Part shown: one piece after another, positions 25,032 to 32,681 of the stretch
Layout: each line of letters begins with the position of its first letter
Numbering within the stretch: the first letter of the stretch is position 1
From: Terriglobia bacterium
Lineage (GTDB): Bacteria; Acidobacteriota; Terriglobia; Bryobacterales; Bryobacteraceae
Direction: 5' to 3'
Assembly (NCBI GenBank): GCA_025358575.1
Contig: JANYJA010000239.1
Location: forward strand, 1 to 41,726
DNA: 41,726 bases
The notes under the pieces: model-generated
Told to the model about the DNA's origin: nothing
Seen by the model: the letters and a program-made list of their open reading frames with translations, nothing else
Databases searched by the model: none
Translations under genes and position numbers: made by a program

Positions 25032-26060
25032 ATGACGCGCCGAGAACTTCTAGCCATGGCGGGCGCGGTGCCGCTTGCAGCCCAACAGACCGCCAGCACG
25101 ATTCCGGTTAAACTCGGCATCGATCTATTCAGCATTCGTTCACAAGGCTGGACCCCGTTTCAGTATCTGGACTACTGCGCCGCGCAAAAGGCCAAGGTGG
25201 TGCACTTTTCGGAGATCCGGTTTATCGGAAGCCTTGAACCTGACAACCTTCGGAAGGTTCGCGGCTATGCCGAGGAAAAGGGGATTGAAATCGAGATCGG
25301 CATGCGGTCCATCTGCCCCACCTCGAAGATGTTCGATGCAAAAGCCGGCACTGCCGAACAACAGCTCACTCGTATGATCGCCGCGGCAAATGTTGTCGGA
25401 TCGAAAATCGTGCGTTGCGTGCTGGGAAGCGCCGAGGACCGCGTGCCCGGGCCCATCGCCATGCATATGGAAAGCATGGTGAAGGTGCTGCGGAACATGC
25501 GGTCGCGCATTATGGACGCGAACGTGAAAATCGCCATCGAAAATCATGCGGGCGACATGCAGGGCTGGGAACTGAAGAGCGTGATCGAAGCTGCCGGCAA
25601 GGATTTCGTGGGAGCGTGCCTGGATTCCGGGAACCCGTGCTGGACGCTTGAAGATCCGCATGTGACGCTGGAGGCGCTGCACCCATATGTGCTCACCAGT
25701 CATGTGCGCGACAGCGCGGTGTGGCGGGTGCCACAGGGTGCGGCAGTCTCATGGGTGCGGATGGGCGAGGGCAATGTCAACATCGACGATTACTGCCGCA
25801 AATACGCGACGCTTTGTCCCGGACGCGCTTTGTCGATGGAGTGCATCGTGATGGGGCCGCGCATCTATCCATATCGCGAAGCGAAATTCTGGGAAGCTTA
25901 CCGCGATATCCCGGCGTGGAACTTCGAAAGATTCGCTGAAATCGCGGAGCGCGGCAAGCCCTATGTGATTCCGCCGGTAGATCCGGCGCAGGCTGTCCAG
26001 AGGGAGCGCCAAGATTTGGAAGCCAGCCTGGCGCACGTGAAGAAGGTCCTGAATCTGTAG
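25032..26060 (+). CDS. Sugar phosphate isomerase/epimerase-type TIM barrel protein, exported
   Basis: A 342-residue protein. The N-terminus MTRRELLAMAGAVPLAAQQ has twin arginines and a short hydrophobic run, so export by Tat is likely. The rest follows the xylose-isomerase-like (AP endonuclease 2) barrel: LGIDLFSIRSQGW strand 1, KVVHFSEIRF, IEIEIGMRS, KIVRCVLGS, KIAIENHAGD with a metal-binding Glu, VGACLDSGNP with Asp, and HVRDSAVW with His. These ligands hold a divalent metal in sugar isomerases and epimerases. Substrate is unknown. Stop is one base short of the convergent membrane protein. Confidence 0.8.
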   Translation: MTRRELLAMAGAVPLAAQQTASTIPVKLGIDLFSIRSQGWTPFQYLDYCAAQKAKVVHFSEIRFIGSLEPDNLRKVRGYAEEKGIEIEIGMRSICPTSKMFDAKAGTAEQQLTRMIAAANVVGSKIVRCVLGSAEDRVPGPIAMHMESMVKVLRNMRSRIMDANVKIAIENHAGDMQGWELKSVIEAAGKDFVGACLDSGNPCWTLEDPHVTLEALHPYVLTSHVRDSAVWRVPQGAAVSWVRMGEGNVNIDDYCRKYATLCPGRALSMECIVMGPRIYPYREAKFWEAYRDIPAWNFERFAEIAERGKPYVIPPVDPAQAVQRERQDLEASLAHVKKVLNL

Positions 26061-26061
26061 T

Positions 26062-27606
26062 TTATTCGGGTTCTTTCTGGACCACCTCACCGATCTTCCA
26101 GCACGCCAGAAGACCGACCGTGGTCCAGAAACCTAGCGAACCGGTGATGGCGATCTCGAGTTCGCGCGCGCCGTTTTCGGAGACTTCGGGGGAGATTTCT
26201 GGAGAGCTCTCGACAGCTTTAGGCGGCAGCGCGACCGGCGGCGGTAACGAATGCTTCCGAAGGCGGGCAATCTCTTCCACAAGCCAAGGCCTTGGTTCAA
26301 CGGTGAATCGTTCAAGCGCGTGAAATTCCCTGGGGCGCAGTTCATTCACCGCATGAATATTCTTCACGGTGCCCGCGAAGGTAGCGTGTTGCATCAAGGA
26401 CGTGGCACCACAAATGCCGATGGCGACCGAGAGGGCTGCAAACGGCCAGTAATCCTCAACTGGCACGCCGGTTTGAAACAATATTCCCGTTAGAAATGCA
26501 ACGCCCGCAATCCAATATGGCCACGAACCGCCATGGCCAAACAGTGTGGCAGCGGCGAGAAGCAGAGCGGAAATGTATCCCACAAATGCCCACTGCCGGT
26601 TCCGGCTGGAAGGGCCGCGCAAAAGCGGTACCAGACATCCGAGCAAGACGCCAGGCAATCCCCAAGTCACCAGCGCGAGCGATAACATGCTCAAAAGAAC
26701 TTTTAGATTGGCCCATTCAAACAAGCGCCATATGGTCAGGACAAACGCGCCGAATAGAGGAATGACAACCGCGACGATTGTCCCCATGGCGATCACAAAT
26801 CCGGGCAGGCCGGGATTGCCGCCGCGCAGAAACGCGATCGTTACGAACGCCAGGATGACCATGCACGCGAGAAACAGCCAGACGTTGCTTGCTACCGAGC
26901 CCAAGAGCATGGCTGGAAGGTAGAGCATCTGAAAAAATCCGCTGGAGGGCATGAAACGAAGGTGCGATAGGCGGGCGACGGCATCGGCCCACCCAGAATA
27001 CTTGCTGGCCAGGTACGGGACGGAAGTGACAGCGCGCGCAACTAACACATACGCGAGAAGCGCGAGGGGCGCGCCGAGGATTCCCGCGCCACCCCCGAAG
27101 GCCGCCGAGCGAACCATTTCACCGCGAATATTTTGGCCGCTCCCCGGAATCGACAGGCTCAACATCAACGACAAGCCAGCGCCAACAACCACCCAGATGC
27201 CCGCCGTGGCGAGCACGTCCCACAGCATTCCAGCGGACCCGGAGAATTGGCCGAGCACGCTGTCGATCGCTCCTTGAAAAGCGGCGTGGTTCATCTCCGC
27301 GGACGCGTGAAAACCCGTGATGAACAGCTCGAAGAGGCCCACGACCACTACCGTGCCGATCACTCGCACCGCGGGATGCTTTCGACCTTCTTCAGCTTCG
27401 GCGCCGTGCCGGATTAGATCCCGCAGCCATTCGGTCAGCGATGAAATGGCCGCGGCGACGCCCAGCGCGAGCAGAACGCTCCACCACTGTTCGTGCCGTT
27501 CGGATTTCTCACGGAATACAAAAAAGACGGCGTATCCGCTGACGACTCCGAGGGCGCCGGTAACCGCGGCGACCAGCATACAGAGCCGTCTCTGCTTGGG
27601 TGGCAT
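26062..27606 (-). CDS. Polytopic membrane protein of unknown function
   Basis: A 514-residue protein with roughly ten to twelve hydrophobic segments, beginning near residue 8 (LCMLVAAVTGALGVVSGYAVFFVF). A charged loop at 55-80 (EWLRDLIRHGAEAEEGRK) probably faces the cytoplasm. Segments around 240-400 are regular, rich in Gly and Ala. Near 430-490 a soluble stretch (ALERFTVEPRPWLVEEIARLRKH, then a Pro/Ser/Glu-rich run) precedes a final membrane segment (GFWTTVGLLACWKIG). I recognise no family and no transport or catalytic motif. It stands between the TIM-barrel gene and the VCBS gene, 15 bases from the latter on the same strand, so they may be co-transcribed. Confidence 0.7.
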   Translation of the reverse strand: MPPKQRRLCMLVAAVTGALGVVSGYAVFFVFREKSERHEQWWSVLLALGVAAAISSLTEWLRDLIRHGAEAEEGRKHPAVRVIGTVVVVGLFELFITGFHASAEMNHAAFQGAIDSVLGQFSGSAGMLWDVLATAGIWVVVGAGLSLMLSLSIPGSGQNIRGEMVRSAAFGGGAGILGAPLALLAYVLVARAVTSVPYLASKYSGWADAVARLSHLRFMPSSGFFQMLYLPAMLLGSVASNVWLFLACMVILAFVTIAFLRGGNPGLPGFVIAMGTIVAVVIPLFGAFVLTIWRLFEWANLKVLLSMLSLALVTWGLPGVLLGCLVPLLRGPSSRNRQWAFVGYISALLLAAATLFGHGGSWPYWIAGVAFLTGILFQTGVPVEDYWPFAALSVAIGICGATSLMQHATFAGTVKNIHAVNELRPREFHALERFTVEPRPWLVEEIARLRKHSLPPPVALPPKAVESSPEISPEVSENGARELEIAITGSLGFWTTVGLLACWKIGEVVQKEPE

Positions 27607-27621
27607 AGAGCGGCTGAAGAA

Positions 27622-28191
27622 TCAACGCACGGTCTGCAACACAATCACGACTCCGGGTATGGACGAGATGGCCGCGATATCGGCGTAGCTGTCCCCGTTG
27701 AAGTCGGCAACCGCGATTGCAGAAGTGGCACCGGGCAGCGCATAGCGTTTGCCAGGGAGGAAAGAACCGGCTCCCGTTCCCTGGAGCACGGTGAAGTCGC
27801 CTGAAATGTTGGCAACCATCATGTCCACGATGCCATCGTTATTCAGATCGGCAGCGGCAATTGCATACGGATCAACGGCGCTGAAATGGCCGCCGATGCT
27901 GAAGGTGCCGTTGCCGTTGAAATCGCCCGATGCGATGGTGGAAGTATTGGCTCCGGCGGCGACCGCGGGGTCCGAGGCGAACGTGCCGTTTCCTTTGCCA
28001 AGAAGGACCGTAAGCGACTTGCCCGCCAGGGCCAGGTCCGGATGACCGTCCCGATTGAAATCCGCCGATATCACGGCGGAGGCACCAGGCGCGGTGAAAT
28101 CGCGGGGGCCGGGGAATTGAATTGCGGGCTTAGCAGCCCAAACAGAACTAATGGTTGATGCGAATATTAAGACAAATGAACACTTATACAT
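27622..28191 (-). CDS. Exported FG-GAP/VCBS repeat protein, with one shortened repeat
   Basis: A 189-residue protein with a signal peptide (YKCSFVLIFASTISSVWAA). It holds calcium-binding FG-GAP/VCBS repeats: ADFNRDGHPDLAL, GDFNGNGTF, ADLNNDGIVDMM and ADFNGDSYADIAA. The second repeat goes from DFNG directly into the NGTF that normally follows the next strand pair, so about 25 residues appear to have been lost by recombination between similar sequences. These repeats build beta-propeller blades, and seven are usual; with three full blades plus one half it would not close a ring. It may be a non-functional remnant or part of an oligomer. Confidence 0.75.
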   Translation of the reverse strand: MYKCSFVLIFASTISSVWAAKPAIQFPGPRDFTAPGASAVISADFNRDGHPDLALAGKSLTVLLGKGNGTFASDPAVAAGANTSTIASGDFNGNGTFSIGGHFSAVDPYAIAAADLNNDGIVDMMVANISGDFTVLQGTGAGSFLPGKRYALPGATSAIAVADFNGDSYADIAAISSIPGVVIVLQTVR

Positions 28192-28197
28192 GGGGGA

Positions 28198-28203
28198 ATT
28201 ATA
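28198..28203 (-). promoter_or_regulatory. Possible -10 box for a leaderless VCBS transcript
   Basis: A perfect TATAAT on the minus strand lies only six bases before the ATG at 28191, so transcription would begin at or next to the start codon. The -35 region is poor (AAGAGG), and no ribosome binding site precedes the ATG. Confidence 0.3.
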
Positions 28204-28230
28204 CGCCCAAGCCCGAAATACCTCTTCGCA

Positions 28231-28258
28231 TTGAACCTTTTACGGCACTTAGTATATG
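28231..28258 (+). promoter_or_regulatory. Possible promoter for the 28267 glyoxalase gene
   Basis: TTGAAC (28231-28236), 16 bases, then TATATG (28253-28258). The ATG at 28267 follows within nine bases, so a leaderless or very short leader mRNA is implied. No binding site precedes the ATG. Confidence 0.35.
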
Positions 28259-28266
28259 GTGTATAA

Positions 28267-28671
28267 ATGCCTTCTAGCGATTCCGATTCTCCGGGCCGTA
28301 TTCTCGGCATCGGCGGTATATTCTTCAAGTCAGGAGCCCACCAGCAGCTTCGCGCGTGGTACACCGAAAAGCTTGGCATCGAGCAAGAGCCACATGGCGC
28401 TCTGTTTAAGTGGCGCTCGCATCAGAGCCCGGAACGCGAGCATTTCACCGTATGGAGTATCTTCCCGCAATCCTCGACTTACTTCGACCCGAGCCCGGCG
28501 CAGTTCATGATTAATTACATTGTGGACGACCTGGACGCACTGCTGGCGAAATTGGCCGCGAGCGGAGTACAGATCGATCCTAAACGCGACGATCACGATT
28601 ACGAACGGTTCGCGTGGATCTATGATCCGGATGGCAACAAGATCGAGTTGTGGCAGCCGCCAGTTTCCTGA
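28267..28671 (+). CDS. VOC (glyoxalase/bleomycin-resistance-like) domain protein
   Basis: A 134-residue single VOC unit pair from ATG 28267. The first half (GRILGIGGIFFKSGAHQQLRAWYTEKLGI) and the second (INYIVDDLDALLAKLAASGVQI, then WIYDPDGNKIELWQP) show the beta-alpha-beta-beta-beta pattern, with the family's typical DPDGNKIELW ending. The metal-binding His of the first strand is replaced, so the usual glyoxalase metal site may be incomplete; the Glu in IELW is present. Role not known; relatives include isomerases and dioxygenases. It is cytoplasmic, with no signal peptide. Its TGA overlaps the next ATG (TGATG). Confidence 0.82.
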   Translation: MPSSDSDSPGRILGIGGIFFKSGAHQQLRAWYTEKLGIEQEPHGALFKWRSHQSPEREHFTVWSIFPQSSTYFDPSPAQFMINYIVDDLDALLAKLAASGVQIDPKRDDHDYERFAWIYDPDGNKIELWQPPVS

Positions 28672-29147
28672 TGACAAGGAGAATGGCGAGGGGCACAACG
28701 GGCAGGGGATCAAGCGGCCTGTACCTGATCGGCATCTACAAGCTTGTGGAGGCCGTGGCGCTGATTGCGTTGGCCTTCGGTGCGGTGCGCATGCTGCACC
28801 GGGACTTAGCTTCTTCGGTGCTTCAGTGGATCCACTTGCTGCGCGTGGACCCGCACAATCGCTATATTCATGCGTTGTTGGTGAAGGCATTTGCAGTGAC
28901 GCCCAAGCAACTCGAAGAATTCAGCGTGGGCACCTTCATCTACGCCGGACTGCGTATGGTGGAGGGCGTGGGGCTGGTCATGCGCAAGCGCTGGGCCGAG
29001 TGGCTGACCGCCGCGGCGACGGCGCTATTCATTCCGCTGGAACTATTTGAAATCTACCGTCACGTGAGCTGGATCCGCGTAGGTTTATTTGTCGTGAACG
29101 TGGCGATCGTGGTCTATTTGATCGCGATGATCCGGAAAAAACGGTAA
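28671..29147 (+). CDS. DUF2127 family membrane protein
   Basis: A 158-residue protein from ATG 28671, coupled through TGATG to the VOC gene. ATG 28683 has AAGGAG one base before it, too near to be used. Four hydrophobic segments: GLYLIGIYKLVEAVALIALAF, a middle one with GTFIYAGLRMVEGVGLV, LTAAATALFIPLELFEIY and VGLFVVNVAIVVYLIAMI. The order GLYxIxxYKxxEA, DPHNRY, YAxLRxxEGVGL, RWAEWLT and PLELFEI is the DUF2127 signature. The family is widespread in bacteria with no known role. No residues suggest catalysis. Confidence 0.85.
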   Translation: MTRRMARGTTGRGSSGLYLIGIYKLVEAVALIALAFGAVRMLHRDLASSVLQWIHLLRVDPHNRYIHALLVKAFAVTPKQLEEFSVGTFIYAGLRMVEGVGLVMRKRWAEWLTAAATALFIPLELFEIYRHVSWIRVGLFVVNVAIVVYLIAMIRKKR

Positions 29148-29188
29148 GTGAGACAACCTGCTAAGCGGTTCGATATACTTTGGGCGGA

Positions 29189-30031
29189 ATGACTCTTAAC
29201 TCTATTTCCGGCATACTGCTGGCGGGCGCAACTCTCTCGCTGGCTAGCACACTCGCGGTTGCGCAAGGTACACCGCCGCCAAAATCCGAAAATCACGATC
29301 TCGGATTTACGGACACTCCAATGCTTCCCGGGCTTCCCTTCCACGTTCACGACCCCAACCGCCCGCATCCGCCCGTGGTAACACCGTCTGAGATGCCGGG
29401 CGGGCCACCCTCCGACGCGATAATCCTTTTCGACGGCAAGGATTTATCGAAGTGGTCCGCGCACGCCAGCACCATCACGCATGCGGGCGGGGCCAGCGAC
29501 GCCGAGTGGAAACTGGGCGATGACTACATGGAAGTGGTGCCGAAGACCGGCGACATCGCGACGAAGCAGAAGTTCGGCGATTGCCAGTTGCACGTGGAGT
29601 GGGCGTCACCCGAGGAAGTGGAAGGCAGTAGCCAATCGCGCGGCAACAGCGGCGTGATTTTGATGGGCCGTTTCGAAGTTCAGGTGCTGGATTCTTACAA
29701 CAATCCGACGTATGCGGACGGCCAGGCTGGAGCTATTTACGGGCAGTGGCCGCCGCTGGCGAATCCGGTGCGCAAACCGGGCGAGTGGAACGCCTACGAC
29801 ATAGTTTTTGAAGCGCCGAAATTCGATGGCGAAAAGTTAGTAACGCCGGCCTTCTTTACGGTGTTTCTGAACGGCGTCCTGATGCAGAACCATCGGGCGT
29901 CGATGGGGCCGATGGTGTACCGACAAGTTGCGCACTACAGCCCAATGCCGGCGGAGGATTCACTGGTTCTGCAAAATCACAATTCCAAGGTTCGATTTCG
30001 CAATATCTGGATACGCCCTTTGGCGAAGTAG
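29189..30031 (+). CDS. Exported DUF1080 (3-keto-disaccharide hydrolase-like) protein
   Basis: A 280-residue protein. ATG 29189 yields a signal peptide (TLNSISGILLAGATLSLASTLAVA); a TTG at 29180 is less likely. The DUF1080 domain begins IILFDGKDLSKWSAH, continues FGDCQLHVEWASP, SRGNSGVILMGRFEVQVLDSY and AGAIYGQWPPLANPVRKPGEWNAYDIVF, and closes VRFRNIWIRPL. All main strand motifs are there. Members act in the periplasm on plant or microbial sugars, and some hydrolyse 3-keto glycosides. Six bases separate it from the double-VOC gene, so the two form an operon. Enzymatic activity is likely but unproven. Confidence 0.87.
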   Translation: MTLNSISGILLAGATLSLASTLAVAQGTPPPKSENHDLGFTDTPMLPGLPFHVHDPNRPHPPVVTPSEMPGGPPSDAIILFDGKDLSKWSAHASTITHAGGASDAEWKLGDDYMEVVPKTGDIATKQKFGDCQLHVEWASPEEVEGSSQSRGNSGVILMGRFEVQVLDSYNNPTYADGQAGAIYGQWPPLANPVRKPGEWNAYDIVFEAPKFDGEKLVTPAFFTVFLNGVLMQNHRASMGPMVYRQVAHYSPMPAEDSLVLQNHNSKVRFRNIWIRPLAK

Positions 30032-30037
30032 GGTGCG

Positions 30038-30949
30038 ATGAAAATTGGGAGTCTTTCGCTAGGGTTGCTGGTGACGTCAGCCGCGTTTTCGCAGACCGCA
30101 CCGGCTCGGCCGTCCATCGTCGGTGTGGCGCACATCGGGCTGAAGACCGCGGACCTGACGGCGGCACGCCATTTTTACGGCACCGAGCTCGGCTATCAGG
30201 AGCCATTTACCGTGGATAAACCCGCTGGCGGCCTGATGTTGACTTACTTCAAGGTCAACGACCATCAATACATCGAAATCTTCCCGAACCTGAAGAGTCC
30301 GACGGAAGATCGACTGTCGCATATCGCGTTCGAAACCACGAACATCCAGCAACTCCGCGACTACCTCGCTGTCAGTGGAGTAAAAGTCCCAGCTGCTTTG
30401 AAGCCCGGGCTGGATGGGAACGTAAGTATGATGTTGAGCGACCCCGACGGCCACAACGTCGAATTCGTTCAGTACATGCCAGGATCACTGCATACAAAAA
30501 ACTTTGGCAAATTTCTTGCGGATACGCGTATTTCGGATCGAATCATTCACGTGGGAGTGACGGTGCGCGATCGCGCGGCTGCCGACCATTTCTACAAAGA
30601 TGTGCTTGGCTTTCACGAGATCTGGCACGGCGGCAAAACCGATGACTCTGTCGACTGGGTGGATATGCGCGTGCCTGACGGCACCGACTGGCTGGAGTAC
30701 ATGCTCAACGTGAAAGACCCGTCGCCGAAGAGTCTCGGCGTGATGCATCATCTTGCGCTGGGAGTGCCGAGCGTTGAAGCCGGTTATAAAACGCTGCTCG
30801 CGCGCGGCGCGAAACCGCCTCAGGCTCCGAAGGTTGGCCGTGACGGTAAGTGGCAGCTCAACATGTACGATCCGGATTTCACGCGATCGGAACTCATGGA
30901 GCCAAAGCCAGTGGAAACGCCGTGCTGCTCGCCGATCCTGGACAAGTAG
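30038..30949 (+). CDS. Exported protein with two VOC domains
   Basis: A 303-residue protein with signal peptide (KIGSLSLGLLVTSAAFS). Domain 1 covers about 28-145 (VGVAHIGLKTADLTAARHFYG, HIAFETTNIQQLRDYL, DPDGHNVEFVQY) and domain 2 about 165-285 (IIHVGVTVRDRAAADHFYKDVLGF, HHLALGVPSVEAGYKTLLARG, YDPDFTRSELMEP). His in the first strand of both, His at HIAF or HHLA, and Glu in VEF or SELM form two candidate metal sites, as in extradiol-type VOC enzymes. The double, secreted form is unusual outside acidobacterial and planctomycete genomes (general impression). It may act on oxidised sugars or aromatic compounds together with the DUF1080 protein. Confidence 0.82.
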   Translation: MKIGSLSLGLLVTSAAFSQTAPARPSIVGVAHIGLKTADLTAARHFYGTELGYQEPFTVDKPAGGLMLTYFKVNDHQYIEIFPNLKSPTEDRLSHIAFETTNIQQLRDYLAVSGVKVPAALKPGLDGNVSMMLSDPDGHNVEFVQYMPGSLHTKNFGKFLADTRISDRIIHVGVTVRDRAAADHFYKDVLGFHEIWHGGKTDDSVDWVDMRVPDGTDWLEYMLNVKDPSPKSLGVMHHLALGVPSVEAGYKTLLARGAKPPQAPKVGRDGKWQLNMYDPDFTRSELMEPKPVETPCCSPILDK

Positions 30950-30962
30950 GCGCGGGGAGTAA

Positions 30963-31859
30963 CTACGCGTTCATCACGCGGTTCATGCGCTCAAGCGCTT
31001 CATCAATCTCGGAGGTATTCTTGAACCCGATGGTCACGGCGTCCACGCAACCTAAGTTCATGGCGAACTTCATGGCGGCGTCGCGGTCCTCGGCCGTTGT
31101 GAACTTGCCTTCTCCGCAAAGCTTCATGCTGATCACGCCCATGCCCTGCGCGTGAACCTTCCTGGTGTGCGCCACCACTTCATCCACGTTGCCGGGCTGA
31201 TTCACGTCATGCAATTCCGGCGTATCCATCTTGGTTCCGTTGTGATTCATGCGGATCATGGCAATGTCCAGCCACTGATTTCCGGGGAAAGTGCGCAGGG
31301 CGGTCAGCCCATGGACGGAAGCCCCATGCGACAGAATGACTTTCTTGCTCTTGGCTTCCGAAAATCCATCCTGCAGACTTTGGTAATCGGCGGACCAGGT
31401 CGCTGGCCGCAGGCAATGCAGCAGAAGAATGTCGATGTAGTCCGTCCCAAGCTGGCTTCGGAACTGGTCGATTTTAGGAGCCGGATCGCCGGAAGCGGGC
31501 GTGCTGTATTTGGTCATGAGCACGTAGCTTTCGCGAGGAAGCCCTTTCAGCGCGATGCCCAACATTTCCGGCATGCCGTGATAGCTTTCCGCGGTTTCAA
31601 AGAACCGGACGCCGTGGTCATACGCATAACGCACCAGACGGGTGAACTCTTCCTGGCCGAGATCGCGCTGAAGTTTGCCGCTGTAAGTGCCCGTTCCGAG
31701 CGCAAGACGCGTCACCCTTACTCCAGATTTGCCCAGCGTCACACGATCGGTCGCCAAGCGTTTGGCTGGCTTCGCGATTGCCTCGACGCCACTCAAACCG
31801 GATAGAACGGTCGCGCCCAGGCTGGAAAGAAGAAAGTCACGTCTGCGGAATTCGGCCAT
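30963..31859 (-). CDS. Tat-exported aldo/keto reductase
   Basis: A 298-residue protein. The N-terminus has RRRDFLLSSLGA, a standard Tat signal, so it folds with its cofactor in the cytoplasm before export. The barrel reads VTLGKSGVRVTRLALGTGTYSG, FFETAESYHG, VLMTKYS, DYIDILLLHCL. The catalytic tetrad is Tyr93, Lys117, and His in LLLHC, with Glu88 where Asp is usual. The Asp-to-Glu change may lower reductase activity but is also seen in other AKRs. The end (DAVTIGFKNTSEIDEALE) is the coenzyme-binding segment. Convergent with the VOC gene. Confidence 0.85.
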   Translation of the reverse strand: MAEFRRRDFLLSSLGATVLSGLSGVEAIAKPAKRLATDRVTLGKSGVRVTRLALGTGTYSGKLQRDLGQEEFTRLVRYAYDHGVRFFETAESYHGMPEMLGIALKGLPRESYVLMTKYSTPASGDPAPKIDQFRSQLGTDYIDILLLHCLRPATWSADYQSLQDGFSEAKSKKVILSHGASVHGLTALRTFPGNQWLDIAMIRMNHNGTKMDTPELHDVNQPGNVDEVVAHTRKVHAQGMGVISMKLCGEGKFTTAEDRDAAMKFAMNLGCVDAVTIGFKNTSEIDEALERMNRVMNA

Positions 31860-31896
31860 TGGTTTCGCCTCTTCCCCATATCTTACATCTCAAGTG

Positions 31897-32598
31897 TCAG
31901 GGCCGGACGACATGCAGCGTCCGGTTCCAGCGCGTCTTGGTGAAGAAGTGCTGCGCCAGATCGGTGACATGGTGCCAGTTGTATTCGAGCAGATCCTCGG
32001 TCGGCGCGTCGTACGACCACAAGATAAGGAAAGGTTTGCCCACGATGTTCTCGCGCGGCACGAACCCCCAGTACCGGCTGTCGGAAGAGTTATCGCGATT
32101 GTCTCCCATCGCAAAGTAATTTCCCTTCGGCACGATTAGTTCTCCATTCTCAGCGTGGTTCGCGAGCATTACCGCGCCAAGATCGAACAATTCGGGCGGC
32201 GGCGCCGAGGGGAAATCATCGCGATAGTCCACGCGTTCTGGAGAAATGTGCTGCGCGTAGGGCTCGCGGAGCGGCGCGCCATTGCGATAAACCCGCTTAT
32301 TGACGATGCGAATGCGGTCGCCCGGAATGCCGATCACGCGCTTAACAAAATTTTGGCGAATATCGACGGGGTAACGAAAAACGATGATGTCGCCACGCTG
32401 AACGTCCTCATAGGGAAGAATGTGCCGCGAGAGCGACCCCCAAAAGCCGTAACACATCTTATCGACGATGATGTGATCGCCCGTCATGAGCGTGCTCTCC
32501 ATCGAGGCCGATGGGATCACGTAGGGATACGCCACCGATCCGGCGCAGAAGATCAAAACCACGATGTTGAAAAGCCATTCCGATAAGCTGCGTGCCAT
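31897..32598 (-). CDS. lepB: Signal peptidase I
   Basis: A 233-residue protein from ATG 32598; the longer frame adds 24 unlikely residues. One membrane segment (LFNIVVLIFCAGSVAYPYVI) leads to the catalytic Ser32 in IPSASMESTL. Box C and D are RGDIIVFRYP and NFVKRVIGIPGD with general-base Lys86, and box E is GDNRDNSSDSRYWGFV. All key residues are present. It removes signal peptides of exported proteins on the outer face of the inner membrane, so it serves the numerous secreted products here. Divergent from 32682 by 83 bases. Confidence 0.95.
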   Translation of the reverse strand: MARSLSEWLFNIVVLIFCAGSVAYPYVIPSASMESTLMTGDHIIVDKMCYGFWGSLSRHILPYEDVQRGDIIVFRYPVDIRQNFVKRVIGIPGDRIRIVNKRVYRNGAPLREPYAQHISPERVDYRDDFPSAPPPELFDLGAVMLANHAENGELIVPKGNYFAMGDNRDNSSDSRYWGFVPRENIVGKPFLILWSYDAPTEDLLEYNWHHVTDLAQHFFTKTRWNRTLHVVRP

Positions 32599-32681
32599 AG
32601 TCGATAGAATCAACGAAAACGGACGCCCAAATGTTCCCGCTCCCCATTTGGAGCCGGCGGCGCCTGTCATAATGAAACAGC

